A stretch of 64,000 nucleotides of DNA, taken from Datisca glomerata. Its lineage: Eukaryota > Streptophyta > Magnoliopsida > Cucurbitales > Datiscaceae. The DNA is taken from NCBI GenBank assembly GCA_003255025.1, contig QANY01013442.1:248001-312000 (forward strand). Direction: 5' to 3'. Within the stretch, counting starts at the first letter, position 1. Each line of letters begins with the position of its first letter. A program made the position numbers and the translations under genes. The notes below the pieces were generated by a model that had not been told where the DNA came from, did not search any database, and worked only from the letters and a program-made list of their open reading frames with translations. Below are positions 48,795 to 61,749 of the stretch, piece after piece.

Positions 48795-49190
48795 ACTATC
48801 ATGCTCCTCAACATATTCAACATCGACAGCCATAAATGAGCAAATCTAGAACAATCAGAAAATTCCCAATTACAAACTCAGAGAAGCCTAACTTCAAACT
48901 AAAACAAAACAGAAAACAGAGCTGTAACATTCACCAAACTATCATACACCTCAACAAATTCAATAATAACATATAAGGCTTGAATATTCACCAAACACCT
49001 CAACCTTAACAAATTCAATACTGACAACCACAAACAAGCAAGTCTAGAAGAATCAGAAAAATCCCAATTACATAACTAAAGAAACCCTAACAAATAACCA
49101 GTAAAAACAATCACAAAAAAATAACAAATCCAAAACAATCAGAAAATTCCCAATTATAGAACTAAAAGAACGCGAATCTATAACAAACAA
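48795..49190. repeat. Three diverged tandem copies of a 130-170-bp unit
   Basis: Units share AAAT(C)TAGAA(C/G)AATCAGAAAA-TTCCCAATTA followed by AACT(A/C)A-AGAAACCCTAAC-type sequence, near 48840-48895, 49040-49090 and 49125-49190. The first two also share ACCTCAACA(A)ATTCAA. No coding potential was recognised. Confidence 0.55.
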
Positions 49191-49399
49191 AAAACAAATC
49201 TCTCAAGTTTAACAATATCTGACAAATTATCTGGGAAGGATAGTTGACAAAAATTCCCGCCCTGATGTCATCCATATATCTCAAGACCCACACACCACAA
49301 TCACTCCTACAAGCGTAATAATAAGTGCATCATTAAAGGGTGAACGAAGCCCAATCAAATTCACGATCAGTGAACTTACCCATTTGATTGGGTGACCAC

Positions 49400-52397
49400 T
49401 TGGGGGGCCTTGAAATTTTGAATGAAGAGAAGTTTGTTGGTGGGGGCAACAAATCTATGAGTTTAGTCCCAAATATCAAGTCCATACCTTCTAACTATAA
49501 TTCCATTCACAAAATATAAAAATGTAATCAATGTCAGATTCATACATACTATAAGACAAATTACAAGTATTTTTGACCTTTTCGGTCCGTCTCGCGTTAA
49601 CTCGGTCATCTGGTAAAATCTCCCATACAGTGACTTCCTCGTCCATGATGGAGTTCTTGGCCATAAACCAATGATCTCGACCATCGCGTATCGGAATGCA
49701 AATCTAGATTATACAATACATTTACATAATCATATTAAGTCAACAATTTATATCTTAACTACATTAAATTTGTTTACCGTAGTTTCTAGCTCAAACGTTG
49801 GCGCGTATCTATCCACGTTCTTATGCGTCCTTACAAAATTAGGAAGTTCTACTAGTTTTGAAACACATTGACTCTGTAGTGGCACAACAAAAACATGATA
49901 CACAATGTACATACAGGCCTCAAATATGGAGGTTACTGAGTAGTGGATACTCACAACAAAGAATGTGGGAAGAAACTAGAATCGGTTGCTCAACGACGCA
50001 CGATGAGCCTCCAAGGTCAAAATGCTGACGAATAAGTCTAAAAGGTCCGAGCCAAGCCAATTTTCTGGATCGAGAGTCTTTAGGTCTCTCCGTTTAGAAT
50101 GGAGGCCAGAATGTCTAATGAGAATCTCACTACAAAAGACAAATAAAAGACAAACTTAATCAAAATTTGACCGTGATGGTGTGTCAAATTTTGTTAGATT
50201 AGTGTGACTACTACCTATCCTCTAATCTTTTCTAAAAAGTATACTCCACTAAACGCTCATCTTTCACTTCTAGTGATTTTTGCAATGTGTACGAACCTTT
50301 TTTAAATACCTTATTATTGCGTTTAGTGATCAGTTAACCCTTCAAGTAGGGTGAACTAAGTAGAGGACCATCTCTCTTCTCCCTAGTGCTGCACAACTTC
50401 ATCGAGAATTGGCTTTCGGTAGACTCGGACAAGACTTTTTTGCCCTACCATTACACAGCCCCAAGTAAGGTGTTAGATTAATAGTTAGATTATACATGTT
50501 ATATATATAGAAAAGATGAAATACAAATAAAATAAATAAAATATCTTTTGACGTCCTTTAGTTGATCCAGTCATAGAAGGTTTTTTGACCAATATTAGGT
50601 TAGTTAGTGCCTTGTCTGAAGCATCCAGCTGGATGCACCTTTCATCATATCCTTTATATAAAGGTGATGAAGAGACCAGTAGCTCTTCTTCGCGGGAGGG
50701 ACTCATATCCTCATCAAAACCTCATTGTTCTTTACCTTGAGTCGGGGTGACATATGGCTCATCGTATTGGGCTCGAGACTTACTAGTGTCCCATTCCAAA
50801 AAGACTCGCTAATGTTATGCACATATTCTTTTGGACAACCATCATCTTTCTCTACACCTCCATTAATTGTGAAATATCCGCCTTTATGGAGCTGGACTCC
50901 GCCTGAAGATCGATCACTTGTGCACTTAAAGCACCTAACCTGACAGCTTTCTCTTCAGGTAGATCTGCACACACGTCCTCACGAACGTGTTTACGCTCGT
51001 GGTCCTCCCGAACCTCGCGGTCACCCGGAACGTCTTACGCTTTTGTATCGATCTACATAATACAAATATATGTGAGTTAGTAATAAATAATCAATGATAA
51101 TATAATCAACCAAATTTACAATATTCTCAAACGCTTACCGCTCAACATTTAGGCTAAGCTTATCCTCCCCTTGATTTTACAAAATAAATCATTTTTACAA
51201 CGGCCCTGTCGTTCCACCTTACGGCGAAGGCTAGTTCAAGTCAACATAGTTTACAGCACATGCCAACTTTTTCAGATAAAATAGCTGCATCGAAATGATC
51301 ATATTAGTAAATATATATATATATATATATTATACTGCGAAAGTAATACCAATGTACACTAAATATATTACCTGTATAAATAACAAGCAACTGGTAATGC
51401 TATAGTGGTGGTTGTTTTCATATCTCGTGACACCATCCACAAAATCTTTAAAATAAATAGAAGCCCAATTCTTCTGTTGGATGGTCGGGGGTGACTTCAC
51501 AACGTGCAACCATGAATGATTGATGATTGGTTTTGATCGAGGAGATAACAAAACCATGATGGTGTACAGCACAAACTATTGCCTCTAGTAGTCACTGTCA
51601 GTCTCCCCAATCAATAATTTTGACAAGGCATTCACCAAAATATCACCTTTGGCGTTCACCAACTTTGCCTTTAGATATTTTATCTCAATCACATCACCGT
51701 CCAATTTTAGCTCCTACCCACCGTCAAAGATGCCCAGTATAGAATTCACATCATCTGCAGTGACTTTGAATGTCGACCCATGGACATTCAACGTGCAAGT
51801 GGCTGGATCGAAGCAACCTAATAGTTGCTGCAAGAAGTTCCTCTTCAGATTATGGCATTTAATATCCAACAACCCTCTAAATCCCATCTCCACGACCGCT
51901 CTCCTCTTCCTCTCATTGAAATTTGCAACAAGATCAACAAATTTCTCAGGTGTACAGCGTGTAAGCAACTTTCGTTTAGTGGTAGGCTTTCTCAGATGAC
52001 TAGGACCAGGTTGTTCCGCTCTGCTTTCAATGGCATGGATTTCATTTTCCTTCAAATAATTGAGTTTGGCTTCCTTTGTCATACTTTTCCACTTTAAAGC
52101 TAGATCTTTCTGTGTAGGCATATAAAAAACTCACTTAAATTACAATCAAAATTTATCAATTCCATCTTATAATATAATGTTTGTTTAAACATACTTCCTT
52201 CATGACCACTAATCTTTTCACCTGATGCCCTCATTTTAGCACATTGTTTCGCACTGTTTTAGTTTTAAACAACCACATTAACATTATAACCCTTTAGATG
52301 AAAATAAGTAACATTAAATTGTGATCTTATTAATTACTTACAAGTATACAATGAAACCCTTTTGTGCCTTCTTCACTTTGACATTTGTGTTAGCCAT
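49400..52397 (-). pseudogene. HMG-box-like / DUF1985-like / Ulp1-like protease gene, broken
   Basis: Minus-strand exons 52397-52342, 52253-52195 and 52109 onward join in phase with GT/AG introns. The joined start (KKAQKGFIVYF, AKQCAKMRASGEK, KDLALKWKSMTKEAKLNYLKE) resembles an HMG box. Next comes RCTPEKFVDLVANFNE, EMGFRGLLDIKCHNL, CFDPATCTLNVHGS and VTADDVNSILGI (51900-51714), a region typical of plant Ulp1-containing transposon proteins. The frame continues through stops (TAG near 51718 and two near 51575) to NWASIYFKDFVDGV. Downstream exons hold a Ulp1-like start RDLKTLDPENWLGSDLLDLF near 50090-50030 and RDHWF, the presumed catalytic His, near 49670. The catalytic Asp and Cys were not located. 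Ulp1 enzymes cleave SUMO. This copy is inactive; its lineage (MULE or CACTA cargo) is uncertain. Confidence 0.62.
51309..51330. repeat. (AT)n microsatellite
   Basis: A simple AT dinucleotide run of about 22 bases lies in a presumed intron of the Ulp1-like pseudogene. Confidence 0.8.
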
Positions 52398-52399
52398 CT

Positions 52400-54450
52400 A
52401 TAATATATGTTAGTATAATCAAATTTCGCCATATGATAATGTCTTCTTATCATTATTATCCCTGATACTATTTATAATGGATCGAACATCATCTAGTAAG
52501 AATACTAAAATGTCATACCAATGTTGTGTTCTTGTATACGTCAACCCCTATTATGTTATTAATCAACTTTATGCAATGACTATTTGAGATAACAAATTAA
52601 TTGGAAGTGACATATATCAACAATCTTAATAGATGATAAACATGATGTGTAAAGAATTTAAAGAATGCAAGAAACTTAGTTGATCTAGTTGCAAAATGCT
52701 CTTCTCCAAGTTTTTTCACAATTTATCATGTTAAAAGAATCATATTAATAAATCTCCACCACGTAGGTAAGCTAGTTAAAAACTCAATAGAAGTCCAAAT
52801 CTCTATAATCATATAAAAAAACAACGATCATCTAGTTCTCTCTAAAGTAGGACTTTCCCTTTTATTTGATTACTTGAAGGATAACATGTACAATGGTATT
52901 AATTTAATAAAAAACATACATATGAAATAACATAGTTTCCATGAAAGAAAACAACCTCAAGTAATATCTCTTTCAAACTATATTCCATATAGAAACATGA
53001 AAAAGGAAAAAAATGAGAAACTAGTCTACAACATAACAAGTTCAATTTGATAAAGTAAATCCAATTAAGGCTAATGATATTGAGACAACAATTCTTATAT
53101 GAGTTCAGATTCCATAAGCAAATGATTACCAACTTTCTCAATGCCGACAAACCTTCTCTATTGATGACCAATAATCAAGAGGTTTCACCTGTAAAAAATA
53201 AGGAGACACTTTTATAATTAGGTGAAAATATAAGCCATGACAATACTGTCCATCCCAACCAATAAGTTGAAAGGCACAAGATACCAAAAATATGTTCTAG
53301 ACAAGCTAAAAATATAAAACTCCTTTCATTGTAGAAGGACCCAATAAAATGCTTTTCTATTCACTGTCTTTATCTAGTTGGAATCCCTAACAGGCACTAC
53401 CACAACCCCATAAAGTCCCCCCCCCCCACACACATCTTCATTCTCTAGCTATCTATCTTGCTTGAAAGAAGATTAAGAAGAACTAAAAGAAAGAAGATGT
53501 TGGCATACCCTTTCTGAAAACAACATAGATAGCTAATTTACGGACGACACAAATTATGGAGTATTCTTCGGCAAGTATAATATGGTGAAATTAAGTCACT
53601 AAGAATCCTTATGGAATTCAATAAACATACAACTGTTTAAAAAATTCAAATAACATGTGCTACAATGGTGACAACTAGGAATGATCGATAAACTCGATTA
53701 TATTGGAATGACTACGTATGTGCCAGAAAAAGTGAAATATCATATATCATTATATTCATGCTGCTACTGCCTTCTTTTTGTCGAATATAAAAGTAAACAC
53801 TCATCTTACTGAGTTAAGATCTATTTTAAGTACCTAAATGGGACAAGACAAGGATTAAAGAGTATCTTTTTCCCATTTTAACAGCAAGACCTTATAGAAG
53901 TTGCATTTGAACTATGCAATGTCTGATATCTCACTTATCTATTTCATTTAATAATTTCTATATAGCAAAGCATTGTAAAATAAGGTATCAACTAAAATAT
54001 TATTGATATTTAGAAAGTTAAATAAACACATAAAATTCAATTAGAACAATTTGTAGTCAGTTATGTCATCCATATATAGTTAGCCATAACCTGAAATACT
54101 ATAATTAAGCATCTCCAAAATTCATTCAAGCAGATTTTAATCGTTCAGAATCAACTGAGACATGAAGAAATTAATAACATGCCCTAGCGTTCAGAATCAA
54201 CTCAGACATTAAGCATCTCCTAGCGTTCAGAATCAACTCAGACATTAAGCATCTCCAAAATTCATTCGCGTGCCTTAGCTTTTGATCATTCACGAAGGGA
54301 GAAATACATATATTGCAGACTGAAATTAACAAAAAATAGGGTGGCGAGAGAGATTGAAAGAAGAGTATACCTTTCTCGTGCCCTATCTTCTAGCCGCGAA
54401 GGGAGAAACACACTTCATCTAGAAACTAGTTATTTCACAACCATAGTGCC
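52400..54450. other. AT-rich region upstream of the Ulp1-like pseudogene
   Basis: No protein was recognised. A run of nine C bases lies near 53418-53427. A duplicated phrase CTAGCGTTCAGAATCAACTCAGACATTAAGCATCTCC occurs twice in tandem near 54185-54255. It may hold the promoter of the minus-strand gene, but nothing marks it. Confidence 0.45.
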
Positions 54451-54459
54451 TGAAGCTGA

Positions 54460-54640
54460 ATGAGAGAAAAAAAGAGAGATAGAGAAAGAGAGAGATCACT
54501 GACGATAGAGAGGGAGAGGAAGAACCGACCACGAACGCAGAGAGAGAGAGAGAGAGAGAGAGAGCTGACGATGGAGAGAGAGCCTGGACGACGGACGTAC
54601 AGAGACAAAGAAAGAGAGCTTAGAGGACGAAGAGAGAGGT
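54460..54640 (+). repeat. (GA)n-rich low-complexity tract
   Basis: GAGAGA and AGAGAGA runs dominate, with a pure (AG)n stretch near 54540-54564. The encoded Arg/Glu-rich peptide on the plus strand is a by-product of the repeat. Confidence 0.8.
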
Positions 54641-56284
54641 TGTAAATTGGGGTGGAAATCGTTCATGCCCTAGAGAAGAGAGCTTAAGTTTCTAAGCTTC
54701 AATGAAGCTTTCCACGAAGAAGAAATCTTTTCACAAAGCTTCCTCTGGAAGCTTTGGTGGGTGACCGGCTAAGCGGGTTTAAAGCCCCTAAATGCATCCA
54801 ACGGCCTAGATCTATCTCAAAAGATCTGATGGCCTACGTTTACCCAGCATCAATGCTGGGAGCAAAACTCCAAGCATTGAAGTTTGACCCCTCTAAACAA
54901 CTTCCACTTTCATATTCATATATTTCTCTTTGAAAATTCTGAACAAAAAGGTAGAGCAAGATAGTGGAGGGAGATGGCTTTTTATATTCTATCATAGACT
55001 ATGTATATCAGTCTGGCACTTCTTACATAGAAGAATTAATAGTGGCTCAAAAAGCATACATCAAAGCTCAATTTTAAGAGGAAAGAAGCAAGATGAGATT
55101 GTTTAATATTTTTCATTTGGAGCAAGAGCAAAAATGAGGAACGAACAACTGCAAAGAAAGAAGACAATTACAAAGAAAGAAGACAGGTTGAAGTTTATAT
55201 TATTTTTTGTGGTTTCAATAACATAGACACAATAGTCTGCGACGTGGTTCTCGCTGTTATGTTAAAGAACAACAGATGTAGTTGCAATGAAATGTGTTTT
55301 GGACACATTCTCATTTATCAAAGTAGTTTTCTAATGTTAAATTCTCGTGTATCTAACACATAAGTTTTTTTGTTAATAGTTGTGAAAATTTTAGAGCCAA
55401 CATTTGTCGCATTTTTTGTCTGTGAATTCAAAAGTTAATCTTTTTACTACCATCTATCACACTTGACGTGTCAAGCCATATATTTCTATTTTTTATTGCC
55501 CTATTTATCCATTACTTGATTTTTAATTTCAAAATTTAGTTTCATGACAACTAACACGGTAAATAATTTTATTTTTTCAATTTACGTGTAACAATGAACC
55601 TAAATTTTCATTTATTAATTTTATAATTATTTTTTCATTTTATCAAACAGAAATGATATGATAATTCATTAAAATTGTGAGTAGTTATGGAAATTAACTT
55701 AAAATAGTGGCATTGCACCAACTTAATGATTTTTCAAATAAAATATTATTACACATTGAAGTTATAAAATGATTTTTAATTATTTTTAGCACGTATTTTT
55801 CTACTAGCATATTGAAAGGGGTTTAAGGGAGAGAAACTTTTGATTTTCCTTTTTACCCTTTAAGCCCCCTTAAAATATAGTACAACTTAGATATTTCAGT
55901 TTGTCATTTAATATAATGAGCTATATGAAATATTTTTTTCAATAATAGTTTGTTTATAAATAGTTTGTAAAATCAAATATTTTTTATAATATTTTACAAT
56001 TAGAAACATAAATATTCATAAAGATGATTTTCAATGAATTTTGAGATTATTTTTAGGTTAACAATAATTTATTCGTTAGACATTTATAAAATTAAATGTT
56101 ATGTAATATTTATGTTATTGAAACATGAAACTTCATATAAATCAACTGAAAGAAATATGTTTTAATAATATAAATTATTTCTTAATAAAATAAATCTTAA
56201 TAATTGTCGAATAATCATTTTATATATTATTCAAATAGCAAAGATATATAATGCAATTTCGACACTATTAAAAACAAGCAAATG

Positions 56285-56319
<35 letters not shown>

Positions 56320-56564
56320 TTACTTTAATTTTAGATTTATAATTATTTTAAAAAATAATACTTATTTCAACATTTAATATTATTTCAAATTTTATATATA
56401 TTTTAAATTATTTTAACACGTACGAAGCACGTACTTTTCGACTAGTTGATTTTAAAAGAAAGTTACAAAGCAGTAATCAGTCCATGTTAGTTGACTAACG
56501 GACCTGCGATTAAACTTGAATGATGGAATAAAAAAACATTTTCAAGCTTAATGGTGGGTATAAT
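54641..56564. other. Intergenic DNA, no gene
   Basis: A short GC-richer patch at 54660-54890 contains the perfect dyad CCCAGCATCAATGCTGGG (about 54844-54861) and several AAGCTT-rich segments. Beyond 55400 the sequence is very AT-rich. A (TTA/ATT)n microsatellite lies near 56288-56320. No coding region was recognised. Confidence 0.5.
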
Positions 56565-58735
56565 TGTTGGGGGTTATGCACTCAAAACATGTGTATTGAT
56601 ATTTTAATATGAAATTTAATGGAATTATATTTTTCTTATAATTATTCTTTTAAATTATTGTTGAATAATTTATATAAATATTTGAAAATTCCATATTCAT
56701 TAATGTGACTATTATCTTGTATTAGTACGAGAGGTTTAAAATCATAGATAATGAATAAAAATGTCAGCAACATATTAAAGTATGAAATATTTAATGAATA
56801 GTTGCTAGTACAATTCACTAAGCATTATTAATGCATGTGATCTAAATCTAGATCATTGATGTAGATAGACATATTAGTGAATGTATTTTATATAATAAGA
56901 TTATGTATGACATGATTGATGTGAGTTAATATCTTTATTAACATACCGTTTATCATAAAGATGTAATACACATCAATTTGATGATCATATGTAGATCAGT
57001 TTGAATCCTGAGTAGTCATGAACTCCTATACATGTCTACTGGATCTTTTTATTCACTCGTTAAGGTTTGTTTGTAAAATAAGATTGTGACTTTTATTTTG
57101 GAGATTCAATGATATGGATGGCTGAGAACTTACAAGATTTGGAATCTAAGTTTTCCTAACAGATCGTATATCAGTACTCTTAAGTGTTAATTTTAAAACT
57201 GAATGATTATTGAACTCAAATTTATAATATGATTATAAATTAGCCATTTACTAGTGAATTAATGGTACTTAAGAATCAAGAGGTAATAAGAATGGTAAAA
57301 CGGTAATTTTAGCTAGCTCTAATATAAGAACCAATAATTGGAGGACATAACTGCTTGAAATGATTATATAATCAATGGACTACACGAAAATACTCTGTAA
57401 ATACATTTTATAATCTCTAAGAGTACAATTCAATATTTATAGTTGAGTAATAATGAAATTAATAAATAAAATTATTTAATTAAAGAATTTAATTAATAAT
57501 CTAGTTTATTGGAGCTTAAGATTATAGGTCTATTTTCCCCAAGTCATCTCTGTACTACGTAATCTAGGGTGTGAATATTTTAGGACATGATAAAATGACT
57601 GACTTGTAAATTTTTTTTATTCCAGGGCAAATACGTAATTATAAGATAATTATGTGTGATTATTTAATTAATTAAATTATTTATATATAAGTTTCAAAAA
57701 TTAAATATGTATATATATATATATATAATTATATCAATTAATTTTTTAATTATTGATAAGTGAGACCAAATATCTAATTTGTGAAATTATATAATTATAA
57801 ATTATCATTAGATAATAATTTGAATCAACTTAATCTGTCATTTGTAAACTAATAGATAAGTTAGTCGATAGATATAATCAAATATGTTAATTTTGAATTA
57901 ACTCATATCTAGATATTTATCTGATTAAAATAAATATTTAATTCACAGTAATTTGCCACGTGTCAATCACTGATTGAGAATCAGAGATTGACATGAACAA
58001 CTGTAGTACCACATGGAACTACAACAGTGGGTGTGCAATACTGTAGTGCCATACGACACTACAGTAGTGTCGTGGCACACATTGCCGTGAGGCGTTGTAG
58101 TTATTCACAAATTACAGTAGGTCCCACTACAATGGTAATTTTGAAATTAAATTATTTTCAGTTTATCCCTAAAAATATGATATGCTATTATCTAAAAAAT
58201 ATGTAGATATTACTCTATTGACCTCAATGTTGAAAGAGAGTGAAGAAAACAACTGCTATCAGGGTGAATTTTCTCTGTGATAAAGAAGTTAATAAAAAAA
58301 CTCTATGAGAATAATCATCGTATTCTCTCAGAGGATTGTCTCATAAAAATTAATCTTTCTCACTAAAACTCTAGATCTCATGTATTGAGTATATCTCTAG
58401 ACAGGAAAAGTGATTTTCATTATTCTATGTGCCCACACACGTCCTAGTGCATTTGAGGATTGACTTGGAAGATCTTAGTGTGAATCTTGAAGTCCATTGT
58501 TCGTGGGAGCACATGATTGTTAATTTGCCAGAACGCTTGATATAAACTACAAAAGGTATATGATTCATATCCATGCACGTCTTAGATTTAATATATAATT
58601 AAATCATGGATCCTGATTGAATATATTTTTTCAATAAAAAAGTTTATTTTAGAAACTTGCATCGCGCTTGTTTTCATTTTATCGAAAAACATACGATTCA
58701 TTTAAAAAAAAATAAAAAGCCACCACGCCTCCACT
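56565..58735 (+). mobile_element. Copia (Angela-like) solo or truncated LTR, plus strand, about 2.17 kb
   Basis: It starts TGTTGGGGGTTATGCACTCAAAACATGTGTATT and is homologous to the reverse complement of 60637-62894 along most of its length. It ends near the CACGCCTCCA segment; the exact end is uncertain and no 5-bp duplication was found (left flank ATAAT). No internal region adjoins it. An (AT)n run at about 57708-57728 lies inside, at the equivalent place to a similar run in the other copy. Confidence 0.78.
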
Positions 58736-58794
58736 GAAGGTTTACTCATTTTAATTAATCTTACTCGAGAAAAAAAAATTAAACTTAATTTTTA

Positions 58795-59266
58795 CCGTGC
58801 TGGTTAAGACACATGTGAAAATGGGGAGAAAAGTAGAAGTCAAGAAAAAAGGGAGAGACACCAGAACTTTTATACTGGTTCAGTCTCAAATTGAGACCTA
58901 CGTCTACTCCCCAGAGATTGGTAATCCACTAGTCTGAGAGAATCAACTTGGCCCTTTTTCTTTCAACAATTACAAGGCTTCTCAAAGCAAGGAAACATAA
59001 ATTACAGAATAACAAACTCTCTCTTCACACACTACTTCTTCAAAGCAGTAAGCACAACCATCCTGCCCCCTCTTTTGTTTACAGCATGAGTTAATCTTAA
59101 AAAAATGGGAACAAAATCAACTTGCCCTTTTTTCTTTTCTTCCTTGTTTTCAAGAGGATATATATATCAATTGATCATCCATGAATGCATGCACATGAGT
59201 TAGTTGCTGAAATGTCTAATACGCACATTTTTTTATAACTAACTTAAGTTTTATTCACTTCGAACA
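58795..59266 (-). repeat. 3' LTR of the Tork-like copia fragment
   Basis: It starts TGTTCGAAGTGAATAAAAC directly after the purine tract and runs towards lower coordinates. It includes GAACCAGTATAAAAG near 58870 (a TATA-like element) and GAGTAGACGTAGGTC. The low-coordinate end is estimated; no second LTR copy is available to fix it. Confidence 0.6.
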
Positions 59267-59284
59267 AATCTCCACCTTGAATAA

Positions 59285-60636
59285 ACTTTAGTAAGATCCT
59301 TCTTAAAGACTTACTGATTTCTCCAGGTAGGTTTCAAACATTAGTCTGCAGGTCTATCAAGTTTAAACAGTTATAAAACTTGACAAATGTGACTGGTTTG
59401 GTGATTATATCCATAAGATTGTCTTCTGTGTGAATTTTCTTCACTATCACCTTTCATGATAAAATCACCTCTCTTCTGAAGTGCATCTTGATATCTATGT
59501 GCTTTGTTCTTTCATGGTGTATGTGATTTCTAGTTAAATGTATCGCACTCTGATTATCACAAAATACAGTTATGTTGTTCTGTTTGATACCCAATTCTTC
59601 TGCAACACCTCTTAACCATAAGGCTTCTTTGACTGCTTCAGTAGTTGCAATATATTTAGCTTATATAGTAGATAGAACTGCCACAGGTTGAAGAGAATCT
59701 TTCCAGCTTACAGTGCACCCAAAGACTAAAAACACATACCTTGCTAGAGATATTCTTTTATCTAAGTCTCTAGCAAAATTGAAGTCAACATAGCCTAGGG
59801 TGGGATCTTGATTTGAATTATCTTTTTCAAACAACAAACCATGCCTAAAAGTTCCCCTTAAGTATCTTAGAGTCCACTTCACTGCTTCCCAATGCTCCTT
59901 TCTGGTTTTGCCATGAATCTGCTTACAAGGCTTGCTGCAAAACCCAAATCCGGTCTTGTACACCATAGTGTACATCAGACTTCCAACAACACTACATTTT
60001 CTGGTTCGTTTTCACTTGGCAGACACTTCACTGCTTCTCACCCCAAGCCTTGTATTATTCTCTATCTTTTTTGGATTGCATGAAGGCTTGGGATTTTCCA
60101 TATATATATTTCTCTTTCTCTGTAAGTAACATCCATACTAATGAAACTTTTGGATTTACTCTGATATGTAAACCACAATTTATACCCTTTCACACCTTCT
60201 AGATATCCCAAAAACACACACCTTCTAGCTCTAGTGTCTAATTTTCCTTCTTTAATGTGTGCATAAGTAACACATCCAAACACCCTTAAATGTGATAAAC
60301 TGGGAGGTGATTTAGTCCAAATCTCCTCTTGTCTTTTGAAGTCTAAGGGAGTAGAAGAGCATCTATTAATTAGATAAGCTACTGTATTAGTAGCTTCTGC
60401 CTAGAATCTCTTTGGAGGATTTTCATTGGATAACATGCATCTGACCCTTCCAAGCAATGTTCTGTTCATCCTTTCTGCCAAACCATTCTTTTCTGGTGCG
60501 TATGATAATGTTTTGTGCCTTACAATCCCTTCATTCTTACAGAAATTGCTGAACTCTAAACTAAGAAACTCTAATCTATTATCAGTTCTCAGTTTCTTAA
60601 CCTTTTTGCTTACTTGTAGTTCAACTATCTTTTTGC
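59285..60636 (-). pseudogene. Copia integrase joined to RNase H with most of RT deleted
   Basis: The integrase part reads KKVKKLRTDNRLEFLS near 60600-60550, an NGLAERMNRTLLGRVRCML segment near 60490-60430, then VFGCVTYAHIKEGKLDTRARRCVFLGY and GVKGYKLW (60283-60170). Within about 60 bases the sequence passes to the RT end (VVGSLMYTMVYKTGFGF), then KEHWEAVKWTLRYLRGTFRHGLLF, LGYVDFNFARDLDKR and VSWKDSLQPVAVLST, and a CDNQSAI and NHIHHERTKHIDI end. All seven RT blocks with the YVDD site are missing, an internal deletion of roughly 1 kb by comparison with intact copia elements. Confidence 0.8.
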
Positions 60637-61713
60637 TGGTCCTCGCGGCGGAAGCGTGAAGGCGTGTGACCTTTTAAAAATTAAACTTTTAATAAAAATC
60701 GAATCTTTTAATAAACAAAACTTGCGCAACGCTATGATAACCAAATTAAAACTTTTATTGAAAATTCTTTTTCAATCAGTCAAGATCTATTATATATTTA
60801 TAAGTTAAATCTACAACATACAAGGTTATGAATCATATACCTCTTGTAGTCTATATCAAGTGTCCTTGCAAAAATCGATTGATCCTCCGTTCATATGAAA
60901 TCATTCCAAGAATCAGTAGTCTCCGAGATCCACACCAAGATCTTCCAAGTCAATCTTCAACGCACTAGGGCGTGTGTGGGCATGCAGAATATTACAAGAC
61001 ACTTTTCCTGTGTCTAGATGTTCTAAACACATGAGATATAGAGATTTACTGAGAAAGACTTTAGTGAAATTATTCTCTAAAAGAACGTGATGATTATTCT
61101 TTTTGAGATTTGATTAACATTTAATCACAGAAAAAAATCTCTTTGACACCAGTCGTGTTCTCAATTCAACTCTTAATTGACGAACTGATGATCTGATCAA
61201 CTAAATTTCTCCTCTTCTTTCGACTACTAAGGGCCATTAGAATAATATATGTATATATTCTAGATAATGGCGTATCTGATTTTAGGGATAAACTAAAATA
61301 ATATTTAATTATAAAATTACCAATTGTAGTGAGACCCACTGTAATTGTGCACAACTACAATGCCACATCTCACGGCACTGTGCCTCACAACACCACAGTA
61401 GTGCCATGTGGCACTACAGTGTTGCACACTCACTAATGTAGTGCCACGTGGTACCACAGTAATCCATGTCAATTTGTGATACCATATCAGTGATTGACTC
61501 GTACTGTGAATTAAATATTTATTTTAATCATATAATTATCTAGATATTAGTTAATTTAAAATTAACATATCTGATTAGCCCTATAAACTAACTTATCTAT
61601 TATTTCACAAATATAAGATTTAGTTTATTTAAATTATTATCTATTAATAATTTAATTATCTAATTTCACAAATTAAATATTATGTCTCACTTATTGATAA
61701 TTAACCAAATTGA

Positions 61714-61749
<36 letters not shown>

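Larger units (their letters stand above)
58795..60636 (-). mobile_element. Tork-like copia fragment, minus strand, with LTR, RNase H and integrase
   Basis: Reading right to left there is integrase (about 60636-60085), a junction to the end of RT, RNase H to about 59285, a purine tract AAGGTGGAGATT (59267-59278 complement), then an LTR starting TGTTCGAAGTG at 59266. The integrase is cut on the right by the LTR of another element, so this element is older. The lineage is suggested by the RNase H wording (KEHWEAVKWTLRYLRGT, LGYVD) and is tentative. Confidence 0.78.

Noticed and set aside
54460..54645. Arg/Glu-rich 61-residue protein
   Set aside because: It is a translation of a GA-rich microsatellite.
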